A stretch of DNA of 64,000 nt, taken from assembly GCA_030842085.1 (NCBI GenBank), contig JAUUSE010000003.1, positions 8,365 to 72,364 of the forward strand. The letters run 5' to 3'. The stretch's first letter is position 1, and the number at the start of each line of letters is the position of its first letter. The notes beneath the pieces are model-generated. The model was not told where the DNA came from. It was given only the letters and a program-made list of their open reading frames with translations, and made no database searches. Shown piece by piece: positions 25,554 to 33,649 of this stretch. The translations under genes and the position numbers were made by a program. Source of the DNA: Timburyella sp030842085. GTDB lineage: Bacteria; Bacillota; Clostridia; Oscillospirales; Acutalibacteraceae.

Positions 25554-26723
25554 ATGAAAGAGATAATACTTGGCAAATGCGGCGAAATGGCGCTTAAGGG
25601 CCTTAACAGAACGGATTTTGAGAGCATACTTTTAAAAAATCTGCGCCACAGGCTTTCATGCTGCGGGAAATTTGATGTTTCAATTTCACAGTCTACAATA
25701 TACATACGCCCAATAGACGAGACGGCGGATATAGATGCGGCGTTTGATATAGCGCTTAAAACGTTTGGCATGTCGGCGGTAAGCCGCGCGGCAGCTTTTG
25801 AAAAGGACATGGACGCCATATTTGCCGGCGCACCGGGATATTTAGAGAAATATCTAAATAGTGTGAGGACATTTAAGGTTGAGGCGAAGCGGGCGGATAA
25901 GGCATTTGCGCTAAAGTCGCCGGAAATATGCCGCGAGCTTGGCGGAAAGCTTTTGGAAGTTTTCCCGCATCTTAAGGTAGATGTAAATAGGCCGGATGTT
26001 ATTGTCACGGTGGAGATACGCGAAAGGGAGGCATATGTGAGAGCCGGTCAGCACAAGGGCGCCGGCGGACTGCCTACCGGCACCTCCGGCAGGGCGACGG
26101 TGCTTATTTCCGGCGGGATTGACAGCCCTGTAGCGGCGTGGATGATGGCGCGCCGCGGGCTTAAGCTGTCGGCCGTGCATTTTGCCTCACCGCCGTATAC
26201 CAGCAAGCGGGCGGAGAAAAAGGTTATGCAGCTGCTGGAGATTGTTGCTAAATACAGCGGGCCTATTACTGTTTATGTAGTGCCCTTTACAAAGATACAG
26301 GAAGAGATAAGAGACAAGGTAGACGAACCATTTTCAACGCTTGTTATGCGTCGGCTTATGATGCGTACGGCATCGATAATAGCGAAAAAGGAGCATGCCC
26401 TTGCCCTTATAACGGGCGAGAGTTTGGGTCAGGTGGCTAGCCAGACGCTGCGCGCGCTGAGCTGCACCGACGAAGCGGCGTCTCTTACGGTATTTCGTCC
26501 GCTTATAGGCATGGACAAGGAAGAGATTATTACTATAGCACGCAATATTGGCACGTTTGAGACGTCGATACAGCCGTTTGAGGACTGCTGCACGGTATTT
26601 ACTCCGCGCCATCCGAAAACGCGGCCGCAGCTTGACGAGCTTTTAGCGCAGGAGCAGCGGCTGGATATAGAGGTTCTTGTGGCAGAGGCTGCAGACAATG
26701 CGGAAGAACGTCTGGTTGAATGA
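25554..26723 (+). CDS. thiI: tRNA 4-thiouridine synthetase ThiI
   Basis: About 389 residues. The N-terminal ferredoxin-like and THUMP domains bind tRNA (MKEIILGKCGEMALKG and the segment around VTVEIREREAYVRAG). The PP-loop ATPase motif is SGGIDSPVAAWMMARRG, and a catalytic cysteine is present in EDCCTVFTP. The protein ends without the rhodanese domain found in the E. coli enzyme, as is normal in Firmicutes. I start at 25554 because GGGG stands six bases ahead; the frame is open 32 codons further upstream without a ribosome binding site. It takes sulfur from the cysteine desulfurase encoded just before it. Confidence 0.95.
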   Translation: MKEIILGKCGEMALKGLNRTDFESILLKNLRHRLSCCGKFDVSISQSTIYIRPIDETADIDAAFDIALKTFGMSAVSRAAAFEKDMDAIFAGAPGYLEKYLNSVRTFKVEAKRADKAFALKSPEICRELGGKLLEVFPHLKVDVNRPDVIVTVEIREREAYVRAGQHKGAGGLPTGTSGRATVLISGGIDSPVAAWMMARRGLKLSAVHFASPPYTSKRAEKKVMQLLEIVAKYSGPITVYVVPFTKIQEEIRDKVDEPFSTLVMRRLMMRTASIIAKKEHALALITGESLGQVASQTLRALSCTDEAASLTVFRPLIGMDKEEIITIARNIGTFETSIQPFEDCCTVFTPRHPKTRPQLDELLAQEQRLDIEVLVAEAADNAEERLVE

Positions 26724-27107
26724 ATTTAAGCCCGATAAGTGATTAATTTTTTAATTGTCGTTTTGCGTCGCACTATGCTGTTTATATTATATTTTGCGCC
26801 GCATGCGGCGAGAGAATTTTAAAAACTTGGCGCATCATTTTTTATAATTGTGTAAACCTATGCTATATATGATAGGGAAATATACGCCTTTTGTTTTTTA
26901 CCATAGATTTATTTATGTAAAATTTGAGCATATAAACCGCATCGACCATGCAGATTTTTAGTCACTGCAAATATTAGCGGTTATCATGGCTGCGATAAAT
27001 AAAATGGAGAAATACTGCATCAGCTTATGCTGATTTAAAATCTCCGCCGTTCCGGCGATGTCGGCGGGAGAGAATATTTTGGAAAACGCCGGAGATGGGA
27101 GCCTTGC
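26724..27107. other. Leader region of the cinA-sortase gene with competing hairpins
   Basis: 384 bases. The last 100 hold a nested hairpin (GGAGA at 27006-27010, CATCAGC/GCTGATG-like stem, TCTCC at 27041-27045). The same TCTCCGCCG (27041-27049) can instead pair with CGGCGGGAGA (27062-27071) or with GGAGA at 27091-27095, which is next to the ribosome binding site. Mutually exclusive pairing is possible. No known riboswitch class was recognised. Confidence 0.35.
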
Positions 27108-29840
27108 ATGAATGCAGAAATAATATCAGTCGGAACCGAGCTGCTGCTTGGGAATATAGAGAACACCAACACGACGTTTTTATCGAAACGGTTGGCGGAT
27201 CTTGGCATAAGTGTATTTTATCAGTCGTCGGTCGGCGATAATGCTCAGCGTCTTATTAAGCTGCTTTCTTTAGCGGTGGAGAGAAGCCAAGTTATAATAA
27301 TAACCGGCGGACTTGGTCCCACAGACGACGACATAACAAAGGAAACGGTATGCAAGGCGCTTAATATAGATTTGGTGCTGCACGAGCCGACGCTTAAAAA
27401 AATCGAGGATTATTTTGCGCGCACCGGCCGGCAGATGACGGAAAACAACCGCAAGCAGGCAATGATACCGGATGGCGCTGAAATAATGGAAAACGAGCAC
27501 GGCACCGCGCCGGGAATAGTGCTGACGTCCGGCGAGCAGGTGATAATGCTGCTGCCAGGACCGCCGAGCGAAATGCGGCCAATGTTTGACAAATATGCGC
27601 CAAAGTTTTTGGCGAAATATTCTGATGGAATAATTTTTTCACGCACTGTTAAATTTATAGGAATAGGCGAATCTCAGCTTGCTGAAAAGATTGAGGACAT
27701 GTTTGACGGCGAGAATCCGACGGTCGCGCCCTATGCTAAAACAGGCGAGGTCCACATCCGTGTAACGGCCAAGGCGGAAAATGAGAAAAAGGCGGAAAAT
27801 CTTTGTGCTCCGGCCTTAAACGAGCTTAGAAAAAGGGCCGGCGGATATATATACGGCTACGACGACGATACATTAGAGTCGGCGGTGGTAAATGGGCTTA
27901 AAGAGAAAAAGCTCACCGTCGCAACGGCGGAGTCGTGTACGGCGGGACTGCTGTCAAAGCGCATAACGGACGTGCCGTCATCGTCGCAGGTGTTCAGCAT
28001 GGGCGTCACGACCTATTCAAACGAGATGAAAACGGAGCTTTTGGGCGTACCTGCCGACGTAATAGAGGCATCCGGCGCTGTAAGCCCGGAGGTCGCCCGA
28101 GAGATGGCCAAGCGCGTTAAGGAAAAGAGCGGCGCTGATTTAGGCATAGGTATAACGGGAATAGCGGGTCCCGACGGCGGAACGGAGGAAAAGCCGGTAG
28201 GACTTGTATATATTGCCATAAGCGACGGCGAGCATACGTGGGTTAAGAAGAACATTTTTGGCCACGGCTCCGACGAGCGCGATTATATAAGATATCTTGC
28301 GTCGTCAACAGCGCTTAATCTCATAAGGCTTTATATGCTGTTTTCCGGCAAGCTGCCGGGAGAAGGCAGCGACGATATAACAGACGAGTTGGAAGCGGCA
28401 GTCAGCGGGTTTAAAGCGGAAAAAAAAAATAATTTTATAAAAGGAATTATTCCGTGGAAAGGCGATCCGCCGCTGGAGGTTGTCAGAAAGCTGGTATTTT
28501 TGCTTTCCAGCTGCGTGCTGATTTTCTGTGTTTTGTTTTTTGTGGATTATTTCGGTGACAGAAGTCAGTCAAAAAAAATATCAAGTGAAACGAAAGAGCT
28601 CCTTGTTTCCAATGTGAGTTCAGGTGAAAAGATAGAAGGCAGCGATACATTAAAGAAGTTTGAGCGGCTTCTGCAGAAAAACGGTGAGACTATTGGCTGG
28701 CTTGCAATTGACGGCATAGAGACGGACAATGTCGTTATGAAGACAAATAATAATGATTATTATTTAAATCATAAGATTGACGGCACAACACTGGCAGAGG
28801 GCGAATTATTTGTTGACTGCAACAATGTTATAACAGCGGATTATCAGAGCAAGAATATTACTATATATGGCCACAACCGTCACGACGGGCAGATGTTCGG
28901 ACAGCTCAACCGATACAGGACGGATGTAAAGCCAAGCAGCGCCACAACTTACGGCGTTGAGCACTATAATCTTTATAATTTGATAAGATTCGACACGATT
29001 TATGAAGAGGCTGTATATAAGATATTTGCGGTTATTTTTGTTAATACAGAGGCGGAGCATGACAATGGTGCGGCTCCGTTTGAGTACCGCCAGCAGGACT
29101 TCAGCAGCGACATAGAGTTTTTGGAATTTATAAATCAGGTACGCCGCCGCTCGTTTATAAATACGCCGGTAGATGTGAACGCAGATGATCAGATTATAAA
29201 TTTATCTACCTGTGCTTATGACATTGACGAGGCGAGGCTGGTGATTTTTGGGAGAAAGGTGCGTCCGGGCGAGAGCACAGAGATAGATACGTCGCTTGTA
29301 AGCGTAAATAAGAATATACTTCTTCCGCAGGCTATGTATGATAAATATCCGAAGCGTTACGGCACGACAAAGCCGGTATTTAACGACGAGGCATTTGCCA
29401 CTAATATACCGTCTAATTACGATCCCAATCAGGCATTAGTGTCATCTTCTGAGATTAATACATCGGAGCCGCTGCCTCCCGAGCCGCCGGTTACGTCGGA
29501 GCCGATTGTGTCTGAACGGCCTGCCGCTTCATCACGGCCCAGCAGCTCGTCACGACCGAGTTCAAGCAGCAGCCGGCCATCAAGCAGCAGCCGGCCGTCG
29601 AGCAGCAGCCGGCCGTCGAGCAGTCAGAGCCCCAGCAGCACACCTTCTTCATCAGGAGCGGCTTCGTCATCATCACGACCGAGCTCAAGCCAGACGCCGT
29701 CAAGCGCACCGCCGGTTTCTTCAGCCGCGCCGCCGGCTGCCTCATCGGAAGTTTCATCATCCGGAGGGGAATCTTCAGAGACTCCGGTATCTTCTGGCGA
29801 CTCCACCTCACATGAGGTGGATACCTCAAGCGCGGCTTAA
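27108..29840 (+). CDS. cinA: CinA fused through a membrane segment to a class B-type sortase
   Basis: A 910-residue fusion. Residues 1 to about 170 are the CinA/MoaB-like domain (SVGTELLLGNIENTNT, ITGGLGPTDDDIT, LPGPPSEM). About 254-418 are the PncC nicotinamide-nucleotide amidase domain (TAESCTAGLLSKR, GITGIAGPDGGTEEKPVG). A linker crosses a run of ten A (codons 438-441). One membrane helix follows at about 461-482, preceded by Arg and Lys, which predicts cytosolic CinA and an external C-terminus. The sortase domain (about 515-725) keeps His589 in IYGHN, Cys702 in LSTC and Arg710. The last 130 residues are a Ser/Pro-rich tail. No ATG, GTG or TTG with a ribosome binding site lies between the two halves. 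CinA normally ends near residue 418, so the fusion is unusual. Confidence 0.9.
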   Translation: MNAEIISVGTELLLGNIENTNTTFLSKRLADLGISVFYQSSVGDNAQRLIKLLSLAVERSQVIIITGGLGPTDDDITKETVCKALNIDLVLHEPTLKKIEDYFARTGRQMTENNRKQAMIPDGAEIMENEHGTAPGIVLTSGEQVIMLLPGPPSEMRPMFDKYAPKFLAKYSDGIIFSRTVKFIGIGESQLAEKIEDMFDGENPTVAPYAKTGEVHIRVTAKAENEKKAENLCAPALNELRKRAGGYIYGYDDDTLESAVVNGLKEKKLTVATAESCTAGLLSKRITDVPSSSQVFSMGVTTYSNEMKTELLGVPADVIEASGAVSPEVAREMAKRVKEKSGADLGIGITGIAGPDGGTEEKPVGLVYIAISDGEHTWVKKNIFGHGSDERDYIRYLASSTALNLIRLYMLFSGKLPGEGSDDITDELEAAVSGFKAEKKNNFIKGIIPWKGDPPLEVVRKLVFLLSSCVLIFCVLFFVDYFGDRSQSKKISSETKELLVSNVSSGEKIEGSDTLKKFERLLQKNGETIGWLAIDGIETDNVVMKTNNNDYYLNHKIDGTTLAEGELFVDCNNVITADYQSKNITIYGHNRHDGQMFGQLNRYRTDVKPSSATTYGVEHYNLYNLIRFDTIYEEAVYKIFAVIFVNTEAEHDNGAAPFEYRQQDFSSDIEFLEFINQVRRRSFINTPVDVNADDQIINLSTCAYDIDEARLVIFGRKVRPGESTEIDTSLVSVNKNILLPQAMYDKYPKRYGTTKPVFNDEAFATNIPSNYDPNQALVSSSEINTSEPLPPEPPVTSEPIVSERPAASSRPSSSSRPSSSSSRPSSSSRPSSSSRPSSSQSPSSTPSSSGAASSSSRPSSSQTPSSAPPVSSAAPPAASSEVSSSGGESSETPVSSGDSTSHEVDTSSAA
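28420..28429 (+). other. A10 slippery tract at the CinA/sortase junction
   Basis: Ten consecutive A bases within GCG-GAA-AAA-AAA-AAT. Losing one A gives a TAA four codons further on; gaining one gives TAA at once. Either slip would end the protein just after the CinA part. Confidence 0.8.
29565..29618 (+). repeat. Three 18-bp tandem repeats coding SSSRPS
   Basis: Three adjacent copies of AGCAGCAGCCGGCCRTCR, the first with two base changes. They lie in the Ser/Pro-rich tail of the CinA-sortase fusion and can change number by replication slippage without breaking the frame. Confidence 0.85.
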
Positions 29841-29918
29841 CATTTATATAAATAGACATTAGATATATTACATATAGGAGAGCAAAAGCATAAGGCATGT
29901 AAATCAGAGGGGAAAAAG

Positions 29919-32525
29919 ATGAGGTACGAAGTAATATACACAGGTGCAGCGGATTTATCTGTTTCCAAGCAGTTGCGGCGAATATCCGAGCATGCGGCAG
30001 GGACGCACGAAGCGCACGGCAGAAAAGAGGTAATAATGTCGCTGGCGGCGGCGGTTAAATCCAGTGAAGTTATATTTATATGCTTTAACGGCGGCAGCGA
30101 CACAGTATCGGATGTTTGCCGAGCAATAGGGCTTGATACGCGTACGCTGAACAATGTCTTTGACGCTGACGGCGAGGACGTACCCGCAATAGTTCCGGTC
30201 GGTGCAAAGACTTTTGTCGGAGATGATTACATATATCACGGCTGCGTATCTGAAAGCGGCCAGCAGAGCATAATTTTTCTTCCGCTGTCTCAGGAGAATA
30301 TGGCCGATGTGTTCGAGACTTACATATTCCCGTTTTTAGGGGAAAAGTACGGCGTATATCCGGAGACTGAGATGCATGAAAAATTTGAGGAAGTCGTGCC
30401 TATAAGTGAATTTTCCAGCGAGAAAGCGGCCGGACAGGCGAATGTTTCTCTTAAAGCAGACGTCCCACGGCAATATGCAGGCTATGCAGACGGCACGGAA
30501 TTTGATAGAAACGACCTTGCATCAGAGTTTGATTATGAAGATGAATTAGACGAAGAAGATGAAGATTATGAGGACGAAGACGACGTTACGGCAATGCCGG
30601 CTCCGCGCAGGAGCAAGGGCCGCAGAATAGGCGTTGGAATTGCCGTATTTATACTCATAGTTGCAGTACTTGGCGCGGCCTTTTATATTGCTTATGACAA
30701 ATTTCTTGCAGCGTATGCGGCAGATTCGGCGTATTCTCGTCTGCGGCAGGACTATGGCAAGGCCAGCGCCGACGCCCCAATGGAAATTCAAGATAAATTC
30801 GGCGAGCTTTATACTGTAAACAGCAATGTCGCCGGATGGCTTAAAATTGAAGGAACAAACATAGACCATCCCGTCGCGCAGCTTGAGGGGCTGGACAATG
30901 ATTATTATAAAAATCACCTGTTCGACGATACATATAATAAGTACGGTTCGTTGTATATGTCTAAGGATTATAAGACGGAGCAAGGAGCGATTAACAGAAA
31001 CACGGTAATAAGAGGAAATAATCTGAGCGATTCGCGAATGCTGAGCGATTTAACGAAATATACGGATATTGACTTTTATAAAAGCCATTATACCGTTTCA
31101 ATGAATACGATTTATGAGGACAAGGAATGGGTGATATTTGCCGCGGCCATAATGGACGAGGTGACCTCTGATTTTAACTTTGTGCAGACAGAGTTTGCCG
31201 ATGACAATGCATTTGCGGCATATATAGCCGAGCTTAAGGCGTTGTCTTTCCTTGTAACTCCAGTTGAAGTGCAGCCGACAGACGAAATACTTACGATTAT
31301 AACGAATTATAATGAAAAGATGGGAACATCTATAGCGGTAATAGCCAAGCGGGTAGATATAGGGACGGGCAGCGGATACGATGTATCTTCGTCCACTATA
31401 AATGAGAGTGCATTACAGCCGCAGCATGCTACGGCGAATAATCCGTTTGTCATACAAGCGGCGGCTGAAGTGGATGAAACAAGCTCCATAGCCTCGGCAG
31501 ACAGCTCGCTGATAGAGAGCGGGTTGTTATCTTCTCTGCTGCCGTCATCGGCGAGCGAGCTGAGCTCTAGCAGCAGGGCTGTTTCTTCGACCTCCGCTTC
31601 AAGGACGTCGTCAGCCGCAGCGCCGTCGTCTAAGCAGCCGGCGCCAAGTTCGGACGCGCCCAGCGAGACGGTGCCGCTTCCATCACCGCCGGACACAAGC
31701 AACGACCCTGACCCGAGCGGGGATATTCAGTTTACGGTAAAAAATCAATTTACCGGCGCAACGGTAACGGGCAGCGCTGTTGACATTGTCGCGCAGGTAA
31801 TAGAAGCGGAAATGGGCTCATCTTTTAATTTAGAAGCTCTTAAAGCGCAGGCCGTTGCGACATATACATATTTATATTATAGTGGTGCTGCCGGCTCATC
31901 TGCTCCATCAGCGCCGATGAAAACAGCGAGTGCGCGTTCCATTCAAGCGGCGCATGCCGTGGCCGGCCAGACGCTTACATATAACGGTAAAATCTGCAAT
32001 TCACTATATTTTGCAATGTCGGCGGGGAAGACGACAAGAAGCGGAGATGTTTGGGGCGGCGACATGCCTTATCTTGTGAGCGTTGACAGCAGTGTGGATT
32101 CTCAGTGCAGCAATTTCCAGACAACCCGCACATACTCGGCGGCTATCATAGCCGACTGTGTTAATAAGCAGTATGGCGTTGACTTATATACCGTTGCCGA
32201 CAAAAGCATGTGGATTAGCCCGACATATGACGCAACCGGCTTATATGTAAAGACGGTAAGCTTTGGCGGACTTGCGTCTGATACCGGCTATCATCTGCGG
32301 ACAAACGTGCTTACCGCTGAAAGGGTTGGCTCATCGAATGTACTGCGCTCGCACGCATTTACAGTGAGCTATGATGCGGCAAGCGATACTTTTACTTTTG
32401 TTGTAAAGGGATACGGTCACGGCGTTGGAATGAGTCAGGAAGGCGCTAATATATACGCCGCAAACGGCTGGTCGTACGAGCAGATACTTAACCACTACTA
32501 TACCGGCGTGGTTATTGCAAAATAG
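29919..32525 (+). CDS. Degenerate CinA-like domain, membrane segment, pseudo-sortase and SpoIID domain
   Basis: An 868-residue protein, 78 bases after the CinA-sortase gene. Residues 1-145 follow the CinA N-domain pattern (VKSSEVIFICFNGGSD against ERSQVIIITGGLGPTD; SIIFLPLSQENMADVF against VIMLLPGPPSEMRPMF) but have lost the ligand motifs. An acidic stretch (about 206-222) precedes a membrane helix (about 236-260). A sortase-B-like domain (about 290-480) has Asn367, Asn463 and Ser471 where His, Cys and Arg should be. A Ser-rich linker leads to a SpoIID/LytB domain (about 600-868) with the catalytic Glu631 in EAEMGSSF, LEALKAQAVATYTY and GHGVGMSQEG. SpoIID-type domains cleave denuded glycan strands. 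It is probably an external cell-wall enzyme tied to its neighbour. Confidence 0.88.
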   Translation: MRYEVIYTGAADLSVSKQLRRISEHAAGTHEAHGRKEVIMSLAAAVKSSEVIFICFNGGSDTVSDVCRAIGLDTRTLNNVFDADGEDVPAIVPVGAKTFVGDDYIYHGCVSESGQQSIIFLPLSQENMADVFETYIFPFLGEKYGVYPETEMHEKFEEVVPISEFSSEKAAGQANVSLKADVPRQYAGYADGTEFDRNDLASEFDYEDELDEEDEDYEDEDDVTAMPAPRRSKGRRIGVGIAVFILIVAVLGAAFYIAYDKFLAAYAADSAYSRLRQDYGKASADAPMEIQDKFGELYTVNSNVAGWLKIEGTNIDHPVAQLEGLDNDYYKNHLFDDTYNKYGSLYMSKDYKTEQGAINRNTVIRGNNLSDSRMLSDLTKYTDIDFYKSHYTVSMNTIYEDKEWVIFAAAIMDEVTSDFNFVQTEFADDNAFAAYIAELKALSFLVTPVEVQPTDEILTIITNYNEKMGTSIAVIAKRVDIGTGSGYDVSSSTINESALQPQHATANNPFVIQAAAEVDETSSIASADSSLIESGLLSSLLPSSASELSSSSRAVSSTSASRTSSAAAPSSKQPAPSSDAPSETVPLPSPPDTSNDPDPSGDIQFTVKNQFTGATVTGSAVDIVAQVIEAEMGSSFNLEALKAQAVATYTYLYYSGAAGSSAPSAPMKTASARSIQAAHAVAGQTLTYNGKICNSLYFAMSAGKTTRSGDVWGGDMPYLVSVDSSVDSQCSNFQTTRTYSAAIIADCVNKQYGVDLYTVADKSMWISPTYDATGLYVKTVSFGGLASDTGYHLRTNVLTAERVGSSNVLRSHAFTVSYDAASDTFTFVVKGYGHGVGMSQEGANIYAANGWSYEQILNHYYTGVVIAK

Positions 32526-32636
32526 GGCCGACCGCATGGCGGAATATTATGGCGTGCCTTTATTGCAAGCAAATTATGACAAGGGTTTGCATTTGCTTTA
32601 TCATATATGACAAGATTTTATTGATATTAATATTGT

Positions 32637-32668
32637 AAGCGCCACGCCTGAGCCTGGCGCTTTTATAA
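32637..32668 (+). terminator. Terminator after the pseudo-sortase/SpoIID gene
   Basis: AAGCGCCA pairs with TGGCGCTT around CGCCTGAGCC, then TTAT. It ends the two-gene unit and precedes rsmE. Confidence 0.8.
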
Positions 32669-32687
32669 TATAAAGGGGTGTGGGGAT

Positions 32688-33428
32688 ATGCCGAAATTTT
32701 TTATTGAGAGCGGCATAAAGGAAGATATGGAGATTGTCGGCGGCGACGCTGTACACATATTAAAATCGCTGCGCATGTCGGTAGGCGACAGGCTAACCAT
32801 ATGCGACGGCAGCGGCAGCGATGCAGAATGCGAGATATATGAAGCCGGCCGAGATTATCTTAAGCTGAAGGTTTTAAGCAGAAGTCCATCCATCAGCGAG
32901 CCGGATATAGAGGTAAATTTATATCAGTGCCTGCCCAAGGGCGATAAATTCGACGGAGTAGTAAGAAAATCCGTAGAGCTTGGCGTACACAGCATAACGC
33001 CGGTAATATCGTCGCGGGTAATATCGCGGCCGGACAAAAAGGCGCTTGCAAAAAAGACAGAGCGCTGGAACAAAATAGCCAGAGAGGCGGCAGGGCAGTC
33101 GGGCAGAGGCATAGTTCCAATGGTAAGAGAGGCGCTTTCGTTTGATTTGGCAGTGAAAGAAGCGAGCCGTACTGATAAAGAGTCAGGCATTTTAAACATC
33201 TTTTTCTATGAATGCGGCGGAAAGCCGATGTCGCAGCTCAAGCTGGACGGCGTAAGCACAGTAAATATATTTATAGGCCCGGAGGGCGGGTACAGTCCGG
33301 CGGAGGCTGAAGCGACGGAGAAAGCGGGATTTTTCACAGCTACTCTCGGCAGCCGCATTCTGCGGACCGAGACGGCGCCCGTTGCGGCACTGTCGGTAAT
33401 AATGTATATAACCGGAAATATGGAGTAG
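32688..33428 (+). CDS. rsmE: 16S rRNA (uracil1498-N3)-methyltransferase RsmE
   Basis: A 246-residue SPOUT-class methyltransferase that methylates U1498 of 16S rRNA with S-adenosylmethionine. The N-terminal PUA-like domain contains HILKSLRMSVGDRLTICDGSG. The knotted C-terminal domain has IFIGPEGGYSPAEAE and LGSRILRTETAPVAALSVI, the diagnostic knot motifs. Length is normal and the ribosome binding site AAGGGGTG precedes ATG. It is its own unit after a terminator. Confidence 0.96.
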   Translation: MPKFFIESGIKEDMEIVGGDAVHILKSLRMSVGDRLTICDGSGSDAECEIYEAGRDYLKLKVLSRSPSISEPDIEVNLYQCLPKGDKFDGVVRKSVELGVHSITPVISSRVISRPDKKALAKKTERWNKIAREAAGQSGRGIVPMVREALSFDLAVKEASRTDKESGILNIFFYECGGKPMSQLKLDGVSTVNIFIGPEGGYSPAEAEATEKAGFFTATLGSRILRTETAPVAALSVIMYITGNME

Positions 33429-33649
33429 TATTACAGGATATACTGCTATTTGCGGCGCTGATTTTTGCGCTTTCTGCATATAAATATATTTGACGAAACG
33501 AATTCGCGATAAAGTAGTCTTTCGGTTAGATGATATATACAAATTATAAAGAGACACAAAAAATAAATTTGAATAAAACAAGAAAAAATTGTTGTATAAT
33601 GAATTTATGAATGCTATAATACATGTGATTTTTGAAAGGAGAAAATAAT

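Noticed and set aside
29565..29618. CRISPR-like repeats
   Set aside because: The copies are directly adjacent without spacers and encode an in-frame SSSRPS repeat.
29506..29862. 118-codon plus-strand frame rich in Ala, Arg and His
   Set aside because: It is the repetitive Ser/Pro-coding DNA of the CinA-sortase tail read in another frame.
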